Assembly (NCBI RefSeq): GCF_004136635.1
Contig: NZ_NOIU01000003.1
Location: 186,001-250,000, forward strand
DNA length: 64,000 nt
From: Rothia halotolerans
GTDB lineage: Bacteria; Actinomycetota; Actinomycetes; Actinomycetales; Micrococcaceae
Direction of reading: 5' to 3'
The translations under genes and the position numbers were made by a program. Shown here piece by piece: positions 17,413 through 24,946 of this stretch. Position 1 is the stretch's first letter. The number at the start of each line of letters is the position of its first letter. Below the pieces are notes generated by a model. It ran no database searches, was not told where the DNA came from, and saw nothing but the letters and a program-made list of their open reading frames with translations.

Positions 17413-18220
17413 TCCGGAGAGAAGCGAAGAGGCCCTCGCCGCCGAGGCCAGGGGCGGGCCCGGCAGGGGCGCCCCCGCCGTGGTCAGGGCGGCCCGGCTG
17501 CTGCGCCTGCTGGAGGCGGCGCCCGGCCGGGAGATCCCGCTCGCGGAGCTGGCGGCGGACCTGGGCGCCGCCAAGTCCTCCACGCTCTCGGTGTGCGCGG
17601 CCCTCGAGGAGACGGGGCTGATCGTGCGCGGCGGGGGCGGATACCGGCTCGGCCGCGCCGTGCTGGAGCTGGCGGGCTCCTACCTGTCCGGCTTCGACCA
17701 GCTGCGGGCCTTCTACGACCTGTGCCGGGACTCCGAGGCGCTGGAGCGCGAGGTCGTCCAGATAGCGCTGCTGGAGGGCTCCGACGTCATCTACCTCGCC
17801 CGCCATGAGGGCCGGGTGCCCTACCGCTTCTCCGCCGGGATCGGCTCCCGCTTCCCGGCCTCCTCGACGGCGGTGGGGCATGCCCTGCTGGCCGGCCTCG
17901 GGGACGAGGAGGTGGAGCGGAGGTTCGCCTCCGCGGCAGCCTTCCCCCGGCTCACGCCCCACTCGGTGACGGATCTGCCGACCCTCCTGGCGGCCCTGCA
18001 TCGCACCCGGGCGCGCGGCTACGCGCTGGATCAGGAGGGCGTGCATCCGGGGATCGTGGGCGTCGCCGTCCGGCTGCCGCCCTGGAACCCGGCGGACGCC
18101 CCGCTCTCGGTGGGCGCCTCGATCATGGCGACCGAGGCCACCCCCGACCGCGTCGAGGAGGTGGGGGAGGCCCTCCGAGTCCTGGTGGAGGCGCTGAGCA
18201 ATCCGCTGGTCTCCCGATGA
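17399..18220 (+). CDS. IclR-family transcriptional regulator
   Basis: DNA-binding regulator of 273 residues. The N-terminal winged helix (about 27-90) contains PLAELAADLGAAKSSTLSVC and ALEETGLIVRGGGGYRLG. The C-terminal effector domain shows RFPASSTAVGHALLAGL and RARGYALDQEGVHPGIVGVAV. The only start that keeps the helix-turn-helix intact is TTG 17399, which overlaps the preceding dehydrogenase by 14 nt, so translation is probably coupled. The gene therefore lies downstream of operator copy 1 and should be autoregulated. A second operator copy lies just after its stop, before the transporter gene. The effector is presumably the sugar acid or keto acid handled by the cluster. Confidence 0.88.
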   Translation: MSSTDPERSEEALAAEARGGPGRGAPAVVRAARLLRLLEAAPGREIPLAELAADLGAAKSSTLSVCAALEETGLIVRGGGGYRLGRAVLELAGSYLSGFDQLRAFYDLCRDSEALEREVVQIALLEGSDVIYLARHEGRVPYRFSAGIGSRFPASSTAVGHALLAGLGDEEVERRFASAAAFPRLTPHSVTDLPTLLAALHRTRARGYALDQEGVHPGIVGVAVRLPPWNPADAPLSVGASIMATEATPDRVEEVGEALRVLVEALSNPLVSR

Positions 18221-18261
18221 GGACGAGGAACCCCTCCGCTGAGAACGAGGAACCCCTCATA
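18218..18261 (+). repeat. Two-copy 22-bp tandem repeat at the end of the IclR gene
   Basis: Units 18218-18239 and 18240-18261 share a 19-nt core with one mismatch. The first unit contains the TGA stop of the IclR gene. Each core contains GAGG-AACC-CCTC, a potential small hairpin. The repeat abuts operator copy 2. Confidence 0.8.
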
Positions 18262-18263
18262 TG

Positions 18264-18301
18264 TTCAGCACGTTGAATGATGTTCACTCCTGTGTTAGCT
18301 T
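18264..18301. promoter_or_regulatory. Transporter promoter with 23-bp operator, copy 2
   Basis: 18264-18286 reads TTCA-N6-TGAA-N5-TTCA, the exact inverted layout of copy 1. Its reverse complement matches copy 1 at 17 of 23 positions, including all three tetramers. A promoter fits the same DNA: TTGAAT (18273-18278), 17 nt, then TAGCTT (18296-18301). The operator covers the -35 region, consistent with repression. Confidence 0.6.
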
Positions 18302-18372
18302 GAGCCTGTCGCCACTGTGACACCCGTCATCAGGTGGGGATATGGGGTTCAGGTATCAAAGGAGATAGGCCC

Positions 18373-19785
18373 ATGGAAACGGAGAACCGCGCAGAGGCGG
18401 AACGCGCCAGGCAGCTCAAGAGAGCGACCCTGGCCTCCAGCATCGGCAGCGCACTGGAGTACTACGACTTCGCCCTCTACGGGCTGGCCTCGGCGCTGAT
18501 CTTCTCGCGCCTGTTCTTCCCTGACCTCGACCCGGCGACGGCGCTCATCTCGAGCTTCGCGATCTACGGCGTCGGCTTCCTGGCCCGACCCCTCGGCGGG
18601 CTGTTCTTCGGCGCGATGGGGGACCGGATCGGTCGCAAGGCCGTGCTGGTCATCACCATCCTGCTGATGGGCGGGGCCTCGACGCTGATCGGGGCGCTGC
18701 CCACCTACGAGCAGGTGGGCTTGCTGGCGCCCCTGCTGCTGCTCCTGATGAGGCTGGCCCAGGGATTCGGCGCCGGCGCCGAGCAGGCCGGCGCCACGGT
18801 GCTGATGAGCGAGGTGGCCCCGGTGAGGCGCCGCGGCTTCTTCGCGGCCCTGCCGTTCATCGGCATCCAGGGCGGCACCCTGCTGGCGGCCGGCGTCTTC
18901 GTCTACCTGGGCACCCTGCCCGAGGAGACCCTGCTCGGCTGGGCGTGGCGGGTGCCGTTCCTGGCGAGCTTCCTGCTGATCGTCATCGCCGTGTACATCC
19001 GGGCCAAGCTGCACGAGACCCCGACCTTCGCGGAGCTGGAGGCCCAGGACGAGGTCCCGCGCCAGCCCCTGCGCGAGCTCTTCAGCGGCTCCGGGATCCT
19101 GGTCCTCAAGGGGGTCGGGCTGCGCATGGCCGAGAACGGCGGCTCCTACCTCTTCCAGGGCATGGCGGTGGCCTACGCGACCAAGACCGTGATGCAGGAC
19201 CCCTGGGTCGGCTCCCTGGCCGTGGCCATCGGCTCCATGATCGGCCTCTTCTCCGTGCCCCTGACCGGCGCGCTCTCCGACCGCCTGGGCCGCGTCCCGG
19301 TGTACCGGGCGGGCGCGCTGATCATGGTGTGCTACGCCTTCCCCGCCTGGTGGCTCCTCTCCTGGGGGAACACGGGGGTGACGCTGGCCGTCATCGCGTT
19401 CGGCATCGGCGTCGCCGTGAACACCATGCTCGGCCCGCAGTGCTCCATGCTGCCCGAGCTGTTCGGCAACCGCAGCCGGTACATCGGGGTCGCGATGTCC
19501 CGGGAGATCTCCGCGGTGCTGGCGGGCGGGCTGGCCGGCGTCGTCGGCTCGACCCTGCTCAAGATCTTCGACGGCTCGTGGGTCCCGCTGGCCGTCTACA
19601 CCCTCATCCTGGGCCTCATCACCCTGATCACGACCTTCAGGGTCCCGGAGTCGAAGGGGCGCGATCTGCTGATGGTCGAGGACGCCCGGACCGCCTCCGT
19701 CCCGGTCGTCACCACGGCGGACGGGTACCAGGTCACCGGGGCCGCGGTGTCCATCGCCATCGAGGATCCGGAGCGGGAGGCCTGA
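18373..19785 (+). CDS. MFS symporter, metabolite:H+ symporter (MHS) type
   Basis: A 12-helix importer of 470 residues. The conserved first-helix region ASSIGSALEYYDFALYGLASA is typical of the MHS group (ShiA, ProP, KgtP-like carriers of organic acids). It is followed by the MFS loop GAMGDRIGRKAVLV and LMRLAQGFGAGAEQAGATVL. Start ATG 18373 follows AAGGAGAT at good spacing. An upstream in-frame ATG at 18334 has no ribosome binding site. It is controlled by the promoter and operator at 18264-18301 and likely brings in the acid used by the cluster. The substrate is unknown. Confidence 0.88.
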   Translation: METENRAEAERARQLKRATLASSIGSALEYYDFALYGLASALIFSRLFFPDLDPATALISSFAIYGVGFLARPLGGLFFGAMGDRIGRKAVLVITILLMGGASTLIGALPTYEQVGLLAPLLLLLMRLAQGFGAGAEQAGATVLMSEVAPVRRRGFFAALPFIGIQGGTLLAAGVFVYLGTLPEETLLGWAWRVPFLASFLLIVIAVYIRAKLHETPTFAELEAQDEVPRQPLRELFSGSGILVLKGVGLRMAENGGSYLFQGMAVAYATKTVMQDPWVGSLAVAIGSMIGLFSVPLTGALSDRLGRVPVYRAGALIMVCYAFPAWWLLSWGNTGVTLAVIAFGIGVAVNTMLGPQCSMLPELFGNRSRYIGVAMSREISAVLAGGLAGVVGSTLLKIFDGSWVPLAVYTLILGLITLITTFRVPESKGRDLLMVEDARTASVPVVTTADGYQVTGAAVSIAIEDPEREA

Positions 19786-19820
19786 GGGATCCGGAGCAGA
19801 GCGCACCGCAGACCGGCCCC

Positions 19821-19851
19821 GCCCCGCGCCCGCCCCGAGCGGGTGCGGGGC
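19821..19851 (+). terminator. Intercistronic stem-loop between symporter and SDR genes
   Basis: CCCCGCGCCCGC (19822-19833) pairs with GCGGGTGCGGGG (19839-19850) with one G-T pair and loop CCCGA. The flanking G19821-C19851 extends the stem. No T-run follows, so partial termination or mRNA processing is possible. Confidence 0.5.
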
Positions 19852-19895
19852 TGGCCGACACAGAAACCATCCCCAGAGGAAGGACAGCACTAGAT

Positions 19896-20660
19896 ATGCC
19901 GACATTCGACCTGACCGGGCGCACCGCGCTGGTCACCGGATCAAGCCGGGGCATCGGCCGCGGCCTGGCCACGGCGCTCGCCGAGGCGGGCGCGCGCGTC
20001 GTCGTCCACGGCCGCAGCCCCGAGACCGCGCAGGCCGCGGCGCAGCAGATCGCGGAGGAGACGGGCGCGACGACGCTCGGCCTCGCCTTCGACGTCACCG
20101 ACGAGGGGGAGGTGGGTGCGGGCATCGCCGAGCTCGAGGAGCGCTGGGGCACCCCGGACATCCTGGTCAACAACGCCGGGATGCAGAAGCGGGCGCCGAT
20201 CGGGCAGTTCGCGATGGAGGACTGGGAGCAGCTGCTCGCCACCAACCTCACCAGCGCCTTCCTGCTCTCCCGGGCGGTCTCCGGCGGGATGACGGAGCGG
20301 GGCTCGGGGAAGATCATCACGATCGGCTCGGTCCAGTCCCGCCTGGCCCGGCCAGGCATCGCCCCCTACTGCGCGACCAAGGGCGGCGTCGTGATGCTGT
20401 CCCAGGGGCTGTGCGCGGACCTGAGCCCGCACGGCGTGCAGGTCAACGCGATCGCCCCCGGCTACTTCGCGACCGAGCTGACCCAGCCGCTGGTCGAGGA
20501 CGAGGAGTTCAGCGCGTGGGTCGCCTCCCGCACGCCCGCCGGGCGCTGGGGGCAGCTCGAGGACCTCTCCGGCGCCGTGGTGTTCCTGGCCAGCTCCGCG
20601 AGCGACTTCATCACCGGCCAGACCCTGTACGTGGACGGAGGGATGACCAGTGTCGTCTGA
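19896..20660 (+). CDS. SDR-family oxidoreductase, gluconate 5-dehydrogenase-like
   Basis: Short-chain dehydrogenase of 254 residues, closest in pattern to IdnO/gluconate 5-dehydrogenases, which interconvert 5-ketogluconate and gluconate. Motifs: VTGSSRGIGRGLA for cofactor, NNAG at 92-95, and the catalytic Ser145, Tyr158 and Lys162 in SVQSRLARPGIAPYCATKGG. The Arg40 region (VVHGRSP) after the second strand favours NADPH. Start ATG 19896 follows AGGAAGGACAG. It overlaps the next gene, an IdnD-like dehydrogenase, by 11 nt, a pairing that matches the L-idonate route. Assignment to gluconate rather than another keto acid is inferred. Confidence 0.8.
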   Translation: MPTFDLTGRTALVTGSSRGIGRGLATALAEAGARVVVHGRSPETAQAAAQQIAEETGATTLGLAFDVTDEGEVGAGIAELEERWGTPDILVNNAGMQKRAPIGQFAMEDWEQLLATNLTSAFLLSRAVSGGMTERGSGKIITIGSVQSRLARPGIAPYCATKGGVVMLSQGLCADLSPHGVQVNAIAPGYFATELTQPLVEDEEFSAWVASRTPAGRWGQLEDLSGAVVFLASSASDFITGQTLYVDGGMTSVV

Positions 20661-21714
20661 GAACCCGGAGAGCCCTGTGACCACCCGGGCCCTGAGGGTG
20701 GTCCCCGAGGAGGGCGGGCAGCGGCTCGAGCTCGCGGAGATCGAGCTGCCGCCGCGCCGGCCGGACCAGGCGCTGATCCGCGTCGCCTACGGCGGCGTCT
20801 GCGGGAGCGACCTGCACTACTGGATGCACGGCGCGGCGGGGGCCTCGATCCTGAGGCACCCGATGGTGCTGGGGCACGAGGTCGTCGGCACCGTCGAGGA
20901 GGCCGCTGCGGACGGCTCCGGGCCCGCCGCCGGGACCCCGGTCGCGGTCCACCCTGCCACCCCGGGCGACGACGGCGTGACCCGGTACCCCGCCGGCAGC
21001 CCGAACCTCTCCCCGCGCGCCACCTACCTCGGCTCCGCGGCGCACGACCCCCACACCGAGGGCGCCTTCAGCCGCCTGGCCGTGCTGGACGCGCGGATGC
21101 TCCGCCCCCTGCCTGAGGGACTGAGCCTGCGGGACGCCGCGCTGGCCGAGCCGGCCGGCGTCGCGCTGCACGCGGTGTCCAGGGCCGGGGACCTGCGCGG
21201 GAAGGAGGTCATGGTGATCGGCTGCGGGCCGATCGGCGCGCTGATCATCGCCGCGGCCGCGCGCGCCGGCGCCGCGCGCATCACCGCCGCCGACCTCCAC
21301 GCCAGCGCCCTGGAGCGCGCCCGCCAGCTCGGCGCGGACCAGACGCTGCACCGGCCCGATGCCGCCGCGGCAGCGGAGGTGCAGGCCGACGTCGTCTTCG
21401 AGTCCAGCGGCAGCTGGCAGGGGACGGACACCGCGATCCGCGGCGCCGTGCGCGGCGGCCGCGTGCTCATGGTGGGCCTGCTGCCCCCGGGCCAGCAGCC
21501 GGTGGACCTCTCGATCGCGATCGCCCGCGAGCTGGAGATGGTGGGCTGCCTGCGCTTCAACGACGAGATCGACGAGGCGCTGACCGCGCTCGCGGACGGC
21601 TCGCTGCGCACCGGCCCGATCGTCTCGCACGTGCTGGACCTCGACGACGCCCCCGAGGCCTTCGAGCTCGCCCGCCGCGCCGAGGACTCCTGCAAGGTCC
21701 TGCTACGGTTCTGA
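20650..21714 (+). CDS. Zinc-type alcohol dehydrogenase, L-idonate 5-dehydrogenase-like
   Basis: Medium-chain dehydrogenase of 354 residues that would oxidise L-idonate or a similar polyol acid to the 5-keto form. The catalytic zinc site is Cys51 in GGVCGSDLHYWMHG plus His76-Glu77 in LGHEVVG. The cofactor fold has VMVIGCGPIGALII. The segment 99-130 (VHPATP then NLSPRATYLGSAAHDPH) aligns with the IdnD family, but all four structural-zinc cysteines normally found there are missing. GTG 20650 is the start: GGAGG precedes it by 7-8 nt, and it overlaps the SDR gene by 11 nt. With that gene it would convert an idonate-type acid to a gluconate-type acid. No sugar-acid kinase is in the cluster. Confidence 0.82.
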   Translation: MSSENPESPVTTRALRVVPEEGGQRLELAEIELPPRRPDQALIRVAYGGVCGSDLHYWMHGAAGASILRHPMVLGHEVVGTVEEAAADGSGPAAGTPVAVHPATPGDDGVTRYPAGSPNLSPRATYLGSAAHDPHTEGAFSRLAVLDARMLRPLPEGLSLRDAALAEPAGVALHAVSRAGDLRGKEVMVIGCGPIGALIIAAAARAGAARITAADLHASALERARQLGADQTLHRPDAAAAAEVQADVVFESSGSWQGTDTAIRGAVRGGRVLMVGLLPPGQQPVDLSIAIARELEMVGCLRFNDEIDEALTALADGSLRTGPIVSHVLDLDDAPEAFELARRAEDSCKVLLRF

Positions 21715-21752
21715 GGACCTGAGAGGCATCGGCGAGGGGAGGGCCGTCCGGC

Positions 21753-22103
21753 GTGGAGGACGTGAGGATCGAGCGGGTGCTGCGCGCCGTCGAGTGCGTC
21801 CCGCAGGGCCGGGCTGCCACCTACGGTACGCTCGGGCGGATCTGCGGGGAGAGCCCGCGCGTGGTCGGCCGGGTGCTCTCGCTCTGGGGCTCCAACGTCG
21901 CCTGGTGGCGGGTGGTCAACGCCGCGGGCACGATCCCCGGGCACGGGGCGGAGGCCGCGTCGCTGTGGAGGAGCGAGGGGCTGCTCGCGGCGGGTCCCGC
22001 CCGCTCCCGCCGCGAGCCGGCCGTGGACCTGAGGCGGGTCGCCGCGGACGAGGGGGAGCTGCGCCGCCGCTGGGAGGCGGCGGTGGCGGACCTGGAGGGG
22101 TGA
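21753..22103 (+). CDS. Alkyltransferase-like (MGMT-family) protein without the acceptor cysteine
   Basis: A 116-residue protein with the DNA-binding fold of O6-alkylguanine transferases: VPQGRAATYGTLGRICGESPRVVGRVLS includes the helix-turn-helix and the arginine finger. The reactive PCHRV is replaced by AWWRV at 50-54, with Trp at the cysteine position as in ATL proteins (PWHRV) and a second Trp at the histidine position. ATLs bind alkylated guanine and recruit nucleotide excision repair rather than removing the alkyl group. Start GTG 21753 is the most likely. It is not obviously part of the catabolic operon. Confidence 0.8.
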   Translation: MEDVRIERVLRAVECVPQGRAATYGTLGRICGESPRVVGRVLSLWGSNVAWWRVVNAAGTIPGHGAEAASLWRSEGLLAAGPARSRREPAVDLRRVAADEGELRRRWEAAVADLEG

Positions 22104-22232
22104 GCCCCGCGCAGGCGAGCGGCTCCCGCGCGGAGGAACGGCCCCGCGCCGCCGAGCGAGCCCGCGCCGCCGGACGGCGCCCGCCCCGGTGAGATCGGCC
22201 ACGACCCCCGCGCCCGCCGCGCCGGCGTGTGA

Positions 22233-22238
22233 GACAAT
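22233..22238 (+). promoter_or_regulatory. -10-like element (GACAAT) before dus
   Basis: GACAAT ends 6 nt before the GTG start at 22245, and no ribosome binding site is visible, which suggests a leaderless mRNA. Confidence 0.35.
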
Positions 22239-22244
22239 CGCCCG

Positions 22245-23414
22245 GTGACGACCACGACCCCCGCCCAGCTGACCCTGCCGCCTCTGCGCCTCGGCCCCCT
22301 CACGGTCGACGTGCCGGTGGTCCTGGCCCCGATGGCCGGCGTGACCAACAAGGCGTTCCGCAGGCTCTGCCGCGAGTACGGGGGAGGGCTCTACGTGACC
22401 GAGATGGTCACCGCCCGCGCCCTGGTCGAGCGCCGTCCCGAGTCGCTGCGCATCATCGACCACGACGAGGACGAGCGGATCCGCTCGATCCAGATCTACG
22501 GCGTCGACGCCGTGAACGTCGGCAAGGCGGTGCGGATGGTCGCCGAGGAGGGGCGCGCGGACCACATCGATCTCAACTTCGGCTGCCCCGTCCCCAAGGT
22601 CACCAAGAACGGCGGCGGCTCGGCCCTGCCCTGGAAGACCGACCTGTTCGACGCCATCGTCGGCACCGCCGTGCGCGAGGCCGCCCGGGCAGACATCCCC
22701 GTCACGGTCAAGATGCGCAAGGGCATCGACGACGAGCACATCACCTTCCTCGACGCCGCCAAGACCGCCCGGGACCGCGGGGTCGCCGCGATCGCCCTGC
22801 ACGGCCGGACCGCCGCCCAGCACTACTCGGGCCAGGCGGACTGGGACGCGATCGCCGAGCTGCGCGAGGCGATCCCGGACGTCCCGGTGCTGGGCAACGG
22901 GGACATCTGGTCGGCCGAGGACGCCGCCCGGATGGTCGAGCAGACCGGGGTCGACGGCGTCGTGATCGGCCGCGGCTGCCAGGGGCGCCCGTGGCTGTTC
23001 GGCGACCTCCAGGCCGCCTTCGAGGGGCGCCCGGACCGCTACCGCCCCGGCGTCGCGCGCGTGGCCGAGATCATCTACCGCCACGCGCAGATGCTGGTGG
23101 AGACCTTCGGCGACGAGCACCGCGGCGTCCGCGAGATCCGCAAGCACATCGCCTGGTACTTCAAGGGCTACCCCGTGGGCGGGGAGCTGCGCGCCCGGAT
23201 GGCGCAGGTCCCGGACCTCGCCACCTTCCGCGAGCTGCTGGGCGAGCTGGACCTGAGCCTGCCCTACCCCGGCGCCGCCGTCGAGGGCCCGCGGGGCCGC
23301 GCCGGCTCGCCCAAGCGCCCGCACCTGCCCCAGGGCTGGCTGGACTCCCGCACCGTCGACGACGCCGAGCGCCTCGGCCTGCTCGACGCCGAGCTGGACA
23401 TCTCCGGCGGCTGA
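22245..23414 (+). CDS. dus: tRNA-dihydrouridine synthase
   Basis: FMN enzyme that reduces uridine to dihydrouridine in tRNA D-loops, 389 residues. Motifs: LAPMAGVTNKAFRRLCREYG, catalytic Cys114 in LNFGCPVPKVTKNGGGSA, ALHGRTAAQHYSGQADW, GNGDIWSAEDA and the phosphate loop VVIGRGCQGRPWLF. The C-terminal region from about 280 is the helical RNA-binding domain. It is of the DusB/Nifr3 type. GTG 22245 is chosen because family similarity begins shortly after it and a -10-like box lies 6 nt upstream. It precedes dgt and dnaG, separated by 172 nt. Confidence 0.92.
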   Translation: MTTTTPAQLTLPPLRLGPLTVDVPVVLAPMAGVTNKAFRRLCREYGGGLYVTEMVTARALVERRPESLRIIDHDEDERIRSIQIYGVDAVNVGKAVRMVAEEGRADHIDLNFGCPVPKVTKNGGGSALPWKTDLFDAIVGTAVREAARADIPVTVKMRKGIDDEHITFLDAAKTARDRGVAAIALHGRTAAQHYSGQADWDAIAELREAIPDVPVLGNGDIWSAEDAARMVEQTGVDGVVIGRGCQGRPWLFGDLQAAFEGRPDRYRPGVARVAEIIYRHAQMLVETFGDEHRGVREIRKHIAWYFKGYPVGGELRARMAQVPDLATFRELLGELDLSLPYPGAAVEGPRGRAGSPKRPHLPQGWLDSRTVDDAERLGLLDAELDISGG

Positions 23415-23541
23415 TCCCGGGCGGGCACCCCGTCCCGTGGGACGCGACGGTGTCCTCCTCCCACGGCCGGGCGGGCCGCCCCCGGGCTGATCCCGCATCC
23501 CCGAAGAGGGCGAGAACCCCGCCCTCGCGCGGGATCCGCGA

Positions 23542-23547
23542 TACTGT
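23542..23547 (+). promoter_or_regulatory. -10 element (TACTGT) of dgt
   Basis: TACTGT fits the TAnnnT form and lies 39 nt before the dgt start. No good -35 is visible. Confidence 0.35.
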
Positions 23548-23586
23548 GAGCCTCAGTCCACCGACGTCTCACGTGAGGTACCGCCC

Positions 23587-24891
23587 ATGTCCTTCCCCTC
23601 GGCGCTGAGCCTCCCCGGATACTCCGCGGAGGACACCGAGCGACGTCTGCCCGAGCACCACAAGAACCTCTACCGCAGCCACTTCGAGCGGGACCGGGCG
23701 CGGGTGCTGCACTCCTCGGCGCTGCGCCGGCTCGGCTTCAAGACCCAGGTGGTCTCGCCGACCTCGGACGACTTCACCCGCACCCGCCTGACCCATTCGC
23801 TCGAGGTCGCCCAGGTGGGCCGCGAGGTCGGCCGGATGCTCGGCTGCGACCCGGACCTGGTCGACGCCGCCTGCCTCTCCCACGACCTGGGGCACCCGCC
23901 CTTCGGCCACAACGGGGAGAGCGCGCTGGACGCGATCGGCGCCCCGGCGGGGGGCTTCGAGGGCAACGCCCAGACGCTGCGGCTGCTCAGCCGGCTCGAG
24001 CCCAAGGTGGTCCTCCCCGACGGCGGCTCGGCCGGGCTCAACCTCACCCGCGCGGCGCTGGACGCCGCCTGCAAGTACCCGTGGTCGCGCGACGACGCCC
24101 CGCTGCGCGAGGGCGTCCCGACCCGGAAGTTCGGGGTCTACGGCGATGACCGCCCGGTCTTCGAGTGGTTCCGGCAGGGAGCCCCGGAGGGGCAGAAGTG
24201 CCTCGAGGCGGAGGTCATGGACCTGGCCGACGACATCTCCTACTCGGTGCACGACGTCGAGGACGCGGTGTTCGGCGGGCACGTCCAGCTCGGCTGGGTC
24301 GCCGACGCCATGGCCCGGGACCGCGTGATCCAGTGGGCCCAGCGCTGGTACATGCCCTCGACCTCCGCCGAGGAGCTCGACGCCGCCCTGTCCCGCCTCG
24401 AGCGCCTGGACGAGTGGCTGCCGGAGATGACCGGCACGCGCGCCTCGATGGCCGCCCTCAAGGCTCTGACCAGCCGGCTCATCGGCCGCTTCTCCGGTGC
24501 CGCGCTCGAGGCCACGCGCGCCCGGCACGGGGACGGCCCGCTGACCCGCTACGCCGCCCGGCTGCACGTCCCCCGGGAGGTCGAGACCGAGATCGCGGTG
24601 ATGAAGGGCATCGCCACGGCCTTCGTGATGGCGGTGCGGGACCAGGAGCCGCTGTACGAGAACCAGCGCGAGATGCTCACGGTCCTGGTCGAGGCCCTGA
24701 TCCAGACGGACGGGCAGTTCCTCGACCCCGTCTTCGCCGAGGACTGGCGGGAGACGGACCGGAACGACGACGCCGCCCGCCTCCGCCTGGCGATCGACCA
24801 GGTCGCCTCCCTGACCGACAGCTCCGCGGTGCGGCTCCACGACCGCATCACCGGCCTGAACTGGAGGACCGGCGACAAGCCGCTGTGGTGA
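23587..24891 (+). CDS. dgt: Deoxyguanosinetriphosphate triphosphohydrolase-like HD protein
   Basis: HD-domain phosphohydrolase of 434 residues that splits dNTPs, typically dGTP, to the nucleoside and triphosphate. The metal ligands are visible: His70 in TRLTHSLEVAQ, His99-Asp100 in LSHDLGHPPFGHNGE, and a later Asp in DLADDISYSVHD. The start ATG 23587 follows GAGG. It lies 55 nt before dnaG, an arrangement usual in actinobacteria. A role in controlling dNTP pools is inferred. Confidence 0.92.
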   Translation: MSFPSALSLPGYSAEDTERRLPEHHKNLYRSHFERDRARVLHSSALRRLGFKTQVVSPTSDDFTRTRLTHSLEVAQVGREVGRMLGCDPDLVDAACLSHDLGHPPFGHNGESALDAIGAPAGGFEGNAQTLRLLSRLEPKVVLPDGGSAGLNLTRAALDAACKYPWSRDDAPLREGVPTRKFGVYGDDRPVFEWFRQGAPEGQKCLEAEVMDLADDISYSVHDVEDAVFGGHVQLGWVADAMARDRVIQWAQRWYMPSTSAEELDAALSRLERLDEWLPEMTGTRASMAALKALTSRLIGRFSGAALEATRARHGDGPLTRYAARLHVPREVETEIAVMKGIATAFVMAVRDQEPLYENQREMLTVLVEALIQTDGQFLDPVFAEDWRETDRNDDAARLRLAIDQVASLTDSSAVRLHDRITGLNWRTGDKPLW

Positions 24892-24933
24892 TCGGCGGCC
24901 TGCCGCCGGCACCCCGCGACTTGCCGGGCCGGA

Positions 24934-24939
24934 TAGCAT
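24934..24939 (+). promoter_or_regulatory. -10 element (TAGCAT) giving a leaderless dnaG mRNA
   Basis: TAGCAT ends exactly 7 nt before GTG 24947, the same distance seen at three other genes here. The ATG at 24938 overlaps this box and is therefore unlikely to be the start. Confidence 0.5.
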
Positions 24940-24946
24940 GGGAGAC

